From assembly GCF_016908195.1 (NCBI RefSeq), contig NZ_JAFBDK010000007.1, forward strand, positions 124,001 to 188,000: a stretch of 64,000 nt of DNA, written 5' to 3'. The translations under genes were made by a program, and so were the position numbers. Source of the stretch: Jeotgalibacillus terrae (GTDB lineage: Bacteria > Bacillota > Bacilli > Bacillales > Jeotgalibacillaceae). The notes under the pieces are model-generated. The model did not search any database and had not been told where the DNA came from. It was given only the letters and a program-made list of their open reading frames with translations. The number at the start of each line of letters is the position of its first letter. Position 1 is the first letter of the stretch. This document shows, one piece after another, positions 36,821 to 45,039 of this stretch.

Positions 36821-38539
36821 CTAAACTTGCTCATACTGCACGCGATGCAAATTCGCGAATATCCCATCATGCGCAAGCAGCTCAGCGTGCGTACCATCCT
36901 CAGCTATTCCCTCTTCTGTGACAACCACAACGCGGTCTGCTTTCCGGATGGTCGCCAGCCTGTGCGCGATCACGAGCGTCGTACGGCCTTTGGCAAGCTC
37001 TTCAATTGCCTCCTGAATCATCGCTTCAGTTTCTGTATCCAGTGCAGATGTTGCTTCATCAAGAATTAAAATAGAAGGATCCTTCAGGAACATTCTCGCA
37101 ATCGCAATCCGTTGCTTCTGACCGCCTGAGAGCTTTAATCCACGCTCCCCGATCTGAGTGTTATAGCCAAGCGGCAATCCATCCACCACTGACTGCAGGT
37201 TGGCTTTACGCGCAGCTTCCTGAATTTCCTCTTCTGTAGCATCCAGCTTGCCATATGCAATATTTTCACGCAGTGTGCCGGTAAAGAGGAACACGTCCTG
37301 CTGCACGATGCCAATCTGACTTCTCAGAGACTCTTTTGTCATGTCCCGTATATCCATTCCATCGATTTTAATCGCGCCATCTGTGACATCATAAAACCTT
37401 GGAATCAGCGAACAGATCGTTGTTTTACCCGCTCCGGACGGCCCGACAAAGGCCACTGTCTCCCCTTTTCGGAGTTTCAGGGAAATGTTGTTCAATACTT
37501 CCTTTTGTTCATCATAGCTGAAGGATACATTGTCAAATTCAATTTCCCCTTCTAAATGAGCAACCTCTTTTGCATCAGGACGGTTTGTAATAACCGGTGC
37601 CTGATCGAGCAAATCTGTAAACCGTTTGAAACCGGCCATCCCTTTTGGATACATTTCAAGCAGTGCACTGATTTTATCAATCGGCTTGAAAAGTACATTA
37701 ATATATAAAACAAATGCGACAAGCTCTCCATAAGACAATTCATTATTAAGGCTCAGGTATGCACCAAACACAAGCACAACCAGGACAATCAGACGCGTCA
37801 TGATATACATACCGGACAAGCTGAACGCCATCACTTTGTAGGCGCCAACTTTTGACTGACGGTAATGACGGTTGTCCGCAGTAAAACGCTTAATCTCGTG
37901 CTTTTCATTTGTAAATGACTGAACAACGCGCGCTCCAGATACGCTATCCTCAACCCGTGCGTTCACTTCAGCAATATTGCCATACATCGCTTTCCAGGCA
38001 GTATTCATCTTAATATTGGCATATGTGATGAGCCAGATCAGAAACGGTACAACAATAATCGCGACAAGTGCGAGCTCAACATTGATCGTCAGCATAATCC
38101 AAAACGCCCCGAAAAACGTCATAACCGCAATAAACAAATCCTCCGGACCGTGGTGAGCCATCTCACCAATATCAAAAAGATCATTTGTAATCCGGCTCAT
38201 GATATGACCTGTCTTCGTGTTATCGAAGAAAGAAAACGACTGACGCTGCACATGTTCAAACAGCTCCTGACGCATGTCGGTTTCAATATTAATTCCAAGT
38301 TTGTGACCCCAATAGTTTACAACGTATTGAAGAGAGGTACTTGAGAGATAGAGAAACAGGAGGAGAAAGCTGACCCATGTAATCGCCTGCCAGTTCCCTT
38401 CCGGCAGCAGCGTATCGATGAACCATGATACAGCAAGCGGAAAACCGAGCTCCAGAATCCCGACAATCACTGCACAGCTGAAATCCGCTGCAAAAAGCTT
38501 TTTATGCGGCTTGTAATAAGAAAAGAATCTTTTTAGCAT
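36821..38539 (-). CDS. ABC exporter, membrane-ATPase fusion (multidrug/lipid type)
   Basis: A 572-residue half-transporter: six-helix ABC_membrane domain at about 1-310 and an ATPase domain at about 330-572. Walker A is GPSGAGKTT, the signature is LSGGQKQRIAIAR, Walker B is ILILDEATSAL and the switch is IAHRLATIR. It would act as a homodimer exporting drugs or lipids. It resembles B. subtilis YgaD-type proteins; substrate unknown. Single gene transcribed away from the amylase promoter. Confidence 0.92.
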   Translation of the reverse strand: MLKRFFSYYKPHKKLFAADFSCAVIVGILELGFPLAVSWFIDTLLPEGNWQAITWVSFLLLFLYLSSTSLQYVVNYWGHKLGINIETDMRQELFEHVQRQSFSFFDNTKTGHIMSRITNDLFDIGEMAHHGPEDLFIAVMTFFGAFWIMLTINVELALVAIIVVPFLIWLITYANIKMNTAWKAMYGNIAEVNARVEDSVSGARVVQSFTNEKHEIKRFTADNRHYRQSKVGAYKVMAFSLSGMYIMTRLIVLVVLVFGAYLSLNNELSYGELVAFVLYINVLFKPIDKISALLEMYPKGMAGFKRFTDLLDQAPVITNRPDAKEVAHLEGEIEFDNVSFSYDEQKEVLNNISLKLRKGETVAFVGPSGAGKTTICSLIPRFYDVTDGAIKIDGMDIRDMTKESLRSQIGIVQQDVFLFTGTLRENIAYGKLDATEEEIQEAARKANLQSVVDGLPLGYNTQIGERGLKLSGGQKQRIAIARMFLKDPSILILDEATSALDTETEAMIQEAIEELAKGRTTLVIAHRLATIRKADRVVVVTEEGIAEDGTHAELLAHDGIFANLHRVQYEQV

Positions 38540-38638
38540 GATCAGTACTCCCTTGTGAAATATGTCACTTTTATTTTACAGCAAACAACAAAATGCGCCA
38601 CACATTTTTTCGCCTGACGAAACAAATTGACTTCAGAA

Positions 38639-38667
38639 TTGTCTGATACATTATTTTGCTCTATAAT
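38639..38667 (+). promoter_or_regulatory. promoter of the cytoplasmic amylase gene
   Basis: TTGTCT (38639-38644) and TATAAT (38662-38667) are 17 bases apart. The start codon is 210 bases further on, with repeat copy E4 in between. Confidence 0.7.
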
Positions 38668-38710
38668 CACTCTATTAAGTTGTGGCTTTAAAGTTATTAG
38701 AACAAAACCA

Positions 38711-38837
38711 GCGAAACCTTGAAGTGCGGGACGGAGACTCCCGCCCCAGGAAGGGACAAGTGAGACCCCCAGAGCAAAGCTCGAGGAGGCTCACCGCCCG
38801 GGGCAGGAAAGTGCAGTCCCGTACGGAAAGGTTTCGC
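38711..38837. repeat. structured element, copy E4, in the amylase 5' leader
   Basis: The ends GCGAAACCTT and AAGGTTTCGC are perfect inverse complements. Internal words (GTGAGACCCCC, CGAGGAGGCTCACCG, GGACGGAGACTCC) are the reverse complement of the family words, so this copy is inverted relative to the others. It lies between promoter and ribosome site. Confidence 0.82.
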
Positions 38838-38876
38838 GTTATTAACATACTGACTAATTTTAGAGGAGGAATTCAC

Positions 38877-40334
38877 GTGGAAAGAAATCACACTATGCTT
38901 CAATTCTTTGAGTGGCACGTTGCTGCAGACGGCGATCACTGGAAAAGACTAAAGGATGCAGCACCTGAGTTAAAAGCAAGCGGAATTGACGCAGTCTGGA
39001 TTCCTCCGGTTACAAAAGGTGAATCACCTGATGACAACGGCTACGGTGTCTATGACCTGTATGACCTTGGCGAATTCGACCAAAAAGGTGATGTCAGAAC
39101 AAAATACGGTACAAAAGATGAGCTGCATGAAGCCATTCAGGCCTGTCACGAAAACGGTATTCAGGTATACGTTGATGTTGTGATGAACCATAAAGCCGGA
39201 GCAGATGAAAAAGAAACATTCCAGGTCATTGAAGTAGATGCTGAAAACCGTCTTGAAGAGATTTCTGAACCATTTGAGATTGAAGGATGGACAAAATTCA
39301 CCTTCCCGGGCCGTGATGGTAAGTACTCTGATTTCCAGTGGAACTTTGACCACTTCAATGGGACTGATTACGATGCACGCGAGGAACGTACAGGCTTTTT
39401 CAAAATTGTTGGCGAAGGAAAAAGCTGGAACGATCAGGTGGATGACGAGTTCGGAAACTATGATTATCTGATGTTTGCTAACCTTGATTATAATCATCCG
39501 GAAGTCCGCGATGAAATGATCAACTGGGGTAAATGGATGTCAGATACGCTTGACGCTGACGGCTATCGTCTTGATGCGATTAAACATATCAGCCATGATT
39601 TTATTGATGATTTTATTCGTCAGGTAAAAGAACACCGCGACGGCAACTTCTATATGGTGGGCGAATACTGGAATGAGGATATCGAAGCGTGTGGAAGCTT
39701 CCTTGAAGCAACTGATTTTCAGCTCGACCTGTTTGACGTTCAGCTCCACTATAAGCTGCACCGCATTTCTGAAGATGGCCGTGACGCTGATCTTTCTACG
39801 CTGTTCGAAGGTACACTTGTCGGGGAATTTCCGATGAATGCGGTGACGTTCGTTGATAACCATGATTCCCAGCCTGGTGAGTCTCTTGAATCCTGGGTGC
39901 AGGATTGGTTCAAACAGAGTGCCTATGCATTAGTTCTGCTGCGTGCAGATGGATATCCATGCGTATTTTATGGAGATTACTTTGGTATTGACGGTGAAAA
40001 TCCGATTGAGGATAAGCGTGAAGCGATTGATCCGCTGATTTATGCGCGTTTCCACCGTGCATACGGTGAGCAAGATGATTATTTCGACCATCCGGCAACG
40101 ATTGGCTGGGTACGCCGCGGTGTTGAAGAGATCGAAGGTTCCGGCTGCGCAGTTGTTGTGACGGTTGGAGATGAGGGTGAAAAGCGTATGTTCGTTGGCG
40201 AACACCGCGCTGGTGAAGAGTGGACAGACTATACGAATTCGATTGATGAACCTGTTGTGATTGATGATGAAGGGTATGGCACGTTCCCTGTGCAGGCAGG
40301 CAGTGTGTCTGTGTGGGCTTTGCCAGCTGAGTAA
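38877..40334 (+). CDS. cytoplasmic alpha-amylase (GH13_5 type)
   Basis: A 485-residue alpha-amylase with no signal peptide, so probably acting on internal or imported maltodextrins. GH13 regions are DVVMNHKAGAD, GYRLDAIKHI with the nucleophile Asp, MVGEYWNED with the acid Glu and FVDNHDSQ. The N-terminal MLQFFEWHVAADGDHW is typical of the liquefying AmyS/AmyA cytoplasmic group. The start is GTG 38877, seven bases after AGGAGG. The frame runs open to 38682, but that part translates repeat E4 and is not protein-like. Confidence 0.93.
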   Translation: MERNHTMLQFFEWHVAADGDHWKRLKDAAPELKASGIDAVWIPPVTKGESPDDNGYGVYDLYDLGEFDQKGDVRTKYGTKDELHEAIQACHENGIQVYVDVVMNHKAGADEKETFQVIEVDAENRLEEISEPFEIEGWTKFTFPGRDGKYSDFQWNFDHFNGTDYDAREERTGFFKIVGEGKSWNDQVDDEFGNYDYLMFANLDYNHPEVRDEMINWGKWMSDTLDADGYRLDAIKHISHDFIDDFIRQVKEHRDGNFYMVGEYWNEDIEACGSFLEATDFQLDLFDVQLHYKLHRISEDGRDADLSTLFEGTLVGEFPMNAVTFVDNHDSQPGESLESWVQDWFKQSAYALVLLRADGYPCVFYGDYFGIDGENPIEDKREAIDPLIYARFHRAYGEQDDYFDHPATIGWVRRGVEEIEGSGCAVVVTVGDEGEKRMFVGEHRAGEEWTDYTNSIDEPVVIDDEGYGTFPVQAGSVSVWALPAE

Positions 40335-40340
40335 AAATGT

Positions 40341-40379
40341 AAAAAGCTTCTGCCGGGATTGTCTGGCAGAAGCTTTTTT
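40341..40379 (+). terminator. terminator of the amylase gene
   Basis: AAAAAGCTTCTGCC pairs with GGCAGAAGCTTTTT, an extended 14-bp stem ending in a T-run. Confidence 0.92.
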
Positions 40380-40411
40380 GTTGGAAATTAGTACTGAATC
40401 AGGCCATAAAG

Positions 40412-40537
40412 CGAAGGTGGGCTGTTTTGCGTCGAAGTTCACAGGTTTTACGCCGAACACACACGTGGAAGTGGCGAACCATCCACGCTAAACGGCGAAC
40501 CACACGTAAAAAGACGCGAAGCGCACATTAAGCTTCC
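40412..40537. repeat. 21-bp phased repeat array A3, core CGAA[C/G] (6 units)
   Basis: CGAAG or CGAAC begins at 40412, 40433, 40454, 40475, 40496 and 40517, every step exactly 21. Units share GTTTTRCGYCGAA or AGTGGCGAAC with arrays at 12024 and 36674. It lies between the convergent amylase and aspartokinase genes and reaches the aspartokinase stop. Confidence 0.88.
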
Positions 40538-41898
40538 TGTCCAACCTCAGCTGGAAAATAAATATGGTAAAGGCTCTGTACTGCACGTTCTACATCTTCT
40601 ACATTAACCCCGAACATCATACTGACTTCACTTGATCCCTGGTTAATCATTTTGATGTTAGCGCCTGCCTGAGCGAGGGCCTGTGTTGCTTTTGAGGCGA
40701 TACCGATTGTCTGGTTCATGCCTTCCCCTACGACCATAATCATCGCAAGGTCACGCTCGACGTACAGCTCATCGACCTGCAGTTCTTCACGGATGCGGTT
40801 CAACACGCGTGCTTCCTGGCCATTATAAAGCTGATGGGATCTCACAATGACAGACATATTATCAATTCCTGATGGCGTATGCTCATACGAAACGCCTTCA
40901 TCCTCTAAGATCGCAAGGAGCTTGCGGCCAAAGCCGAGCTCTCTGTTCATCAGATATTTCGTCATATTGATACTGCAGAAGCCTTCATCACTGGCAATTC
41001 CGATTACAGGGCGGCCGTCGAGTTCACGGCTTGCAACAATTCTTGTCCCTCTTGCTTCCGGACGGTTGGTATTTTTTACACAGACCGGAATCTTTTTGTG
41101 AACAACCGGCTGGAGTGCTTCATCGTGAAATACTGAAAAGCCCGAATAAGCAAGCTCTCGCATTTCCCGGTAAGTCAGCTCTTTCAACTCACGCGGCTTG
41201 TCTACCATTTTCGGACTGACACAGTAGATTGAATCGACATCTGTAAAGTTTTCATATTCTGTTGCGTCAAGACCTGCTGCGATAATTGACCCTGTTATAT
41301 CAGAACCGCCACGTGGAAATGTGACAATATTACCTTCATAGGAATACCCGAAAAAGCCCGGTATAACAAGAATTCCTTCAATATCACGAAGCTTCGCAAT
41401 CTCCGGATAAGCTTCCGGCAGAATCTGCGCATTTCCCGGTTCATCTGTGACGATCATACCGGCTTTTTTCGGTGAAATATACGTTGCTTTTCTACCGAGT
41501 GATTGCAGATAAGCGGTCATGACTTTTGCGTTCAGGTCCTCCCCGCTCGCTTTCAGGCCATCAAGCAGACGGTCTTTTGATTGCCGGTACATTGAAATGA
41601 CTTCATGAAGGTGGCCTTCGACTTCAGTCATCAATGATGAATCCAGTTCAAGCTCTTCTACGATGTCACGGTACCTTGCCAGTACTCCCTGAAATGCCTC
41701 TTCATTGAAGTCCCGCTCGCCCACACTGTCAGCCAGCCGGATTAATAGATCGGTTGTCTTCGTATCTTCCGCGTGACGCTTACCCGGTGCTGAGACGATA
41801 ACTGCTTTACGCTCAGGATCAGCAGCAATAATAGATGCAACTTTTTTATACTGAGTGGCGCTTGCGACTGAACTTCCGCCAAATTTTACGACTTTCAT
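40528..41898 (-). CDS. aspartate kinase, YclM/ThrD type
   Basis: The first enzyme of the aspartate pathway (lysine, threonine, methionine): phosphorylates aspartate. The 456-residue protein has the kinase motif KFGGSSVA at the N-terminus, TFPRGGSDITGSIIAAGL, and two ACT domains in the C-terminal part (IGIASDEGFCSINMTKYL and MIMVVGEGMNQTIGIASKA), where feedback effectors bind. Length and the GKRHAEDTKTTDLL segment fit the monofunctional type III enzyme (B. subtilis YclM/ThrD). No lysine riboswitch or T-box is seen upstream. It faces the epimerase-like gene across array A5. Confidence 0.93.
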   Translation of the reverse strand: MKVVKFGGSSVASATQYKKVASIIAADPERKAVIVSAPGKRHAEDTKTTDLLIRLADSVGERDFNEEAFQGVLARYRDIVEELELDSSLMTEVEGHLHEVISMYRQSKDRLLDGLKASGEDLNAKVMTAYLQSLGRKATYISPKKAGMIVTDEPGNAQILPEAYPEIAKLRDIEGILVIPGFFGYSYEGNIVTFPRGGSDITGSIIAAGLDATEYENFTDVDSIYCVSPKMVDKPRELKELTYREMRELAYSGFSVFHDEALQPVVHKKIPVCVKNTNRPEARGTRIVASRELDGRPVIGIASDEGFCSINMTKYLMNRELGFGRKLLAILEDEGVSYEHTPSGIDNMSVIVRSHQLYNGQEARVLNRIREELQVDELYVERDLAMIMVVGEGMNQTIGIASKATQALAQAGANIKMINQGSSEVSMMFGVNVEDVERAVQSLYHIYFPAEVGQEA

Positions 41899-41962
41899 GA
41901 AGGCAAAACTCCTTTGTTTTTGGTTCTACTTATTATATACGTGCGCTTCTGCGGAAGGGGAT

Positions 41963-42131
41963 TGCTGCAGCCGAAGCGGTGCTCACTGCAACTGCGGCGC
42001 GGCTCACTACACCTGCTTGGTTCTTTTACTGCAGCTGCGTGCTTTCTCACTACAGTTGCGGTCCAAATCACTACAACTGCCAGCCCTTTCACTGCATTTG
42101 CCGGCCAAATCACTGCAACCCATCTGCAACA
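41963..42131. repeat. 21-bp phased repeat array A5, core CACTRCA (8 units)
   Basis: CACTGCA/CACTACA (with TGCTGCA and TACTGCA variants) starts at 41963, 41984, 42005, 42027, 42048, 42069, 42090 and 42111: steps 21, 21, 22, 21, 21, 21, 21. Many units continue NYTGC. This is the only array between divergent genes. Confidence 0.85.
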
Positions 42132-42263
42132 CATTCCCACCAGTATCTTCACAAAAGACAACTGTTCTTCTTATAAAAACACTTGTATTTTTCAGAAAGA
42201 ATTTTAATGACAAGTATACAAGGTTCATTGAGATGTGTCACCCTTATTTTCTGATTATTTCAA

Positions 42264-42278
42264 TTGATAACGCTTACA
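42264..42278 (+). promoter_or_regulatory. cre-like site upstream of the uronate-dehydrogenase-like gene
   Basis: TTGATAACGCTTACA matches the cre consensus with one mismatch (T at the fifth position). It could also be the operator of a LacI-family regulator. About 88 bases upstream of the start. Confidence 0.5.
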
Positions 42279-42365
42279 ATTTAATTTTTTTCAAAATGCG
42301 GGTTGTAATGCTTTAAAAAGGGAAAGGTACAAGCATGACAATAACAGGAAGGCAGTGAAATCATT

Positions 42366-43157
42366 ATGGGTAAAGTATTATTAACAGGTGCTTCAGGCGG
42401 GCTTGGCACTGTGCTGGCACACGCACTGAAAGACGATTTTGATCTTGTACTGACAAACCGTTCTTCTTCAGATGAACTTCCGGAGGATCTGCCGTTTATT
42501 AAAGCGGACTTAAATGATTACACAGCGATTGAACAAATATTTAAAGAACACGACATCGAGACGGTTCTTCACTTCGGAGGACTGCCTGTGGAGAATGAGT
42601 TCGAGGACATTCTTGATGCAAATATCCGCGGTACTTATCATATTTATGAAGCAGCAAGACAGCACGGCGTGAAGAGGATCGTCTATGCAAGCAGTATTCA
42701 TGCCGTCGGTTTCCTGCCGGCAGATGGAGCGCCGTATGATACAACGACTGAAACCAGACCTGATACGTTTTATGGACTGAGCAAAGTCTATAATGAAGAT
42801 CTCGGGAAGCTTTATCACGATAAGTTCGGCATGGAAGTAGTGAACCTGCGGATCTGCGGCTGCGTGGAAAAACCGGATTCAAGAGAACATCTGATGATCT
42901 GGCTCAGCTATGCTGACTTGACACAGCTTGTGCGCAAATCAATCACAGCTGATATCAGAGAAGTTGTAACGATCTACGGCATCTCAAATAATAAGCAGAG
43001 CTTTTTTACGGTGGATCCTGATAATCCACTCGGCTATGCGCCTGTAGACGATGCGAATGAATATCTTGAAGATCTGCCGGATTCATTCGGGCATCCTGAT
43101 GACTATAAGTATGTCGGGGGTCACGAGTTTGTAAAAAAAGACGCTGCAGAAGATTAA
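42366..43157 (+). CDS. NAD-dependent epimerase/dehydratase, uronate dehydrogenase-like
   Basis: A 263-residue extended SDR. Motifs are the NAD loop TGASGGLG, VLHFGGLPVE, the Ser in YASSIHAVGF, YGLSKVYNE as the YxxxK pair, and a C-terminal MIWLSYADLTQLV typical of uronate dehydrogenases (Udh), which oxidise galacturonate or glucuronate to the lactone. The substrate is inferred. Single gene with a terminator. Confidence 0.85.
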   Translation: MGKVLLTGASGGLGTVLAHALKDDFDLVLTNRSSSDELPEDLPFIKADLNDYTAIEQIFKEHDIETVLHFGGLPVENEFEDILDANIRGTYHIYEAARQHGVKRIVYASSIHAVGFLPADGAPYDTTTETRPDTFYGLSKVYNEDLGKLYHDKFGMEVVNLRICGCVEKPDSREHLMIWLSYADLTQLVRKSITADIREVVTIYGISNNKQSFFTVDPDNPLGYAPVDDANEYLEDLPDSFGHPDDYKYVGGHEFVKKDAAED

Positions 43158-43158
43158 G

Positions 43159-43196
43159 AAAAGCTGTCGGGAACATCATCCCGACAGCTTTTTCTT
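43159..43196. terminator. terminator between convergent genes
   Basis: AAAAGCTGTCGGGA pairs with TCCCGACAGCTTTT around ACATCA, followed by more T. Confidence 0.9.
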
Positions 43197-44403
43197 ATGA
43201 CAGCAGCAGTCTCAGCTGCCTTCCCTGTTCACTGTAATTTCCTTTAAAGTGCCCGATGCCTGGAATATCCACTGCACCCTGACCCACGATCGGCTTTTCA
43301 CTCAGGTTCAGCTGCAGTTTATCTGCATGCAGGATTGATTGGCCGTAATAAGTCAGAGCGGGCTGATTGATCAGATATTCCTGTTCCTGAATCTGCATCG
43401 TGACAAAATACTGATGCAGCAGCTGATGATCAACATTTACCATATTCATCGGATCAAAAAACACAGCTCTCATGGAGCCTTCAATTGTCAGCTGATAACC
43501 TTCAAACTCTGAGAATGACTGAATCTTCTTCAGCCTTGATTCCTGTACCAGCCTGTAAATTCTTGCCGCCTCACTTTGCGTTTCCGAGGCACAATTGTAA
43601 AGTGTAGGCTGATCCTGCCCCGACATTTCTTTCAGACATTCATATAGCGTGCATTCTTCTGTGAAATACCGGTGTTTCCAGTCAGGCAGCAAATCATCCA
43701 GCAGCAGGCACATTGCAAGCCCTGAGCTATAGCAGCTTCTTCTCAAGTGAAGACCGGCTTCTTCATGATTCAGCAGCTTTTGTTTGTAACAATTCTCTCT
43801 TTTAATATCATCGTGAAGAGATGCATAGGCTTTCATTTCTACGTACCACGCAGGACCTTCAATCGTTTCAATCAGGTTTTCATATTCAAGGGTATCGCCA
43901 AGCAATTCTCTTCTTTTTTCTCTCAATGAAACAAAATGCTTGAGATGCTGCCGGCGCTCTTCCCCTTGTGCTTCGAGCGCTTCACTCAGCACTGACCGTT
44001 CCTCAAGTCGAAACCCGATATTTTCTTCTGATAGCGGATATTGTACTCCCAGTAACTCATCCGGAAATCTTTTTTCATCCATCAGTGTCTGATAGCCGTG
44101 AAAAAGCTCGTGCACTAATACAGGATAAGTTTCCTCGAATCTGCCCGGGTTTTCAACATATACAATCGCTGTCGGTACATCTTCAAATAAGATCAGTGTA
44201 TTTCCTACAAACCGCTTATCCCAGGCAAAAATCAACGGTTCTTCCTTTTCACCGCAGACAGGATGGTTAAATAAATACACAGATTCACGATTATAAAGCG
44301 CATATGCGGTCAGTCTGAAACCCGGCCAGAACTGATTCAGATCGGCTGTTTCAAGTTTTTCTTTCAGTTTTCTTGTAAAAGGAATCACTGGGCGCACCTC
44401 CAT
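43195..44403 (-). CDS. zincin-like (HExxH) protein, unknown family
   Basis: A 402-residue cytoplasmic protein that I cannot place in a named family. It holds HELFHGYQ near residue 98, a good HExxH zinc-protease motif, with acidic residues about 30-40 further on (EERSVLSEALEA) that could give the third ligand. There is no signal peptide or membrane helix. ATG 44403 has a weak GAGGA site; a GTG at 44388 has GGAGGTG at ideal spacing, so the true start may be five codons later. It lies 5 bases after a small HTH gene and is surely co-expressed with it. Confidence 0.7.
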   Translation of the reverse strand: MEVRPVIPFTRKLKEKLETADLNQFWPGFRLTAYALYNRESVYLFNHPVCGEKEEPLIFAWDKRFVGNTLILFEDVPTAIVYVENPGRFEETYPVLVHELFHGYQTLMDEKRFPDELLGVQYPLSEENIGFRLEERSVLSEALEAQGEERRQHLKHFVSLREKRRELLGDTLEYENLIETIEGPAWYVEMKAYASLHDDIKRENCYKQKLLNHEEAGLHLRRSCYSSGLAMCLLLDDLLPDWKHRYFTEECTLYECLKEMSGQDQPTLYNCASETQSEAARIYRLVQESRLKKIQSFSEFEGYQLTIEGSMRAVFFDPMNMVNVDHQLLHQYFVTMQIQEQEYLINQPALTYYGQSILHADKLQLNLSEKPIVGQGAVDIPGIGHFKGNYSEQGRQLRLLLS

Positions 44404-44408
44404 TTCTG

Positions 44409-44639
44409 TCAGTCCTCATCTTTCACATCGTAACTTTCAGGAATCGGTTCATTTTTCCACTCTTCGATGAGCTCTTTGACCTTTTCCATCTGTTTTAAAT
44501 GCTGATTAAACTGCTCTTTATTCACTATATATTGCTGTCCATCCCAGACAGCTCTGATTTTATTTTCAAAGATCAGCTGAAGAATCAGCTGTTCAGACAT
44601 ATCCAGATAGGCTGCTAATTCTTTTGTTGTGAGGAACAT
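44409..44639 (-). CDS. excisionase-like small HTH DNA-binding protein
   Basis: A 76-residue protein beginning FLTTKELAAYLDMSEQLILQLIFENKIRAVWDG (residues 2-34), the winged-HTH pattern of the excisionase/MerR-like 'HTH_17' family. The C-terminus is acidic. GAAGGGTG precedes the ATG. No phage or integrase gene is near, so it is probably a regulator or a partner of the zincin-like protein. Confidence 0.8.
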   Translation of the reverse strand: MFLTTKELAAYLDMSEQLILQLIFENKIRAVWDGQQYIVNKEQFNQHLKQMEKVKELIEEWKNEPIPESYDVKDED

Positions 44640-44795
44640 ATTTTACACCCTTCATATGTCACGTATATTTCTATCATTTACATAGGTAATTATACACTCA
44701 ATCCTCTAAAATATCATCTTTTAAATTTTGAAACTGTATGACAAATACATGACAAAATCACTATTTTCCCAAATATTAAGGCTCTGTTGAGATTG
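44640..44795. other. upstream region of the HTH/zincin pair
   Basis: AT-rich intergenic sequence; it must hold the promoter of the minus-strand pair (a TATAAT lies near 44690) but no convincing -35 was found. Copy E5 follows, and 44927-45039 shows nothing recognisable. Confidence 0.4.
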
Positions 44796-44926
44796 GCTGT
44801 TAATTTCCGCTCCAGGGGGATGCTTTCCGCAGGGCCGGCGGTAAGCCTCCTCGTGCTTCGCACTGCGGGGTCTCACCTGTCCGGCTTCTCCTGCTGGAGT
44901 CACCCCCTTGCGCTCCAATTAACAGC
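44796..44926. repeat. structured element, copy E5
   Basis: The ends GCTGTTAATT and AATTAACAGC are perfect inverse complements. Family words TTTCCGCTCCAGG, GATGCTTTCCGCAGGG, TAAGCCTCCTCG, TGCGGGGTCTCACCTG and TTCTCCTGCTGGAGTC follow in order. Compare E6, where the ends differ by a compensated base change. Confidence 0.88.
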
Positions 44927-45039
44927 TGCGGCAGAATCAAATCAGAACTTAACATTTCAAATTTAAAAGCAGAGATGCACTGTATATGTTGAAACAGCGC
45001 CCTCTGCCTGTATTCCCGCTATTCTTAAGAATAACCATC

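Noticed and set aside
36661-36897. Minus-strand frame with VRRKTxx heptad repeats across array A2
   Set aside because: The 21-base step equals seven codons, so any open frame looks repetitive. No ribosome site, and the related arrays A4 and A5 shift frame.
38682-38876. N-terminal 65-residue extension of the amylase reading frame
   Set aside because: It translates repeat E4, is low-complexity and basic, and lacks family similarity; GTG 38877 has an ideal ribosome site.
41855-42316. 153-codon frame over array A5 with LQLR repeats
   Set aside because: Runs out of the aspartokinase start region, no ribosome site, and repeats lose register at the 22-base step.
41899-42365. Lysine riboswitch or T-box upstream of aspartokinase
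   Set aside because: No L-box core, no T-box sequence and no terminator are visible on the minus strand there.
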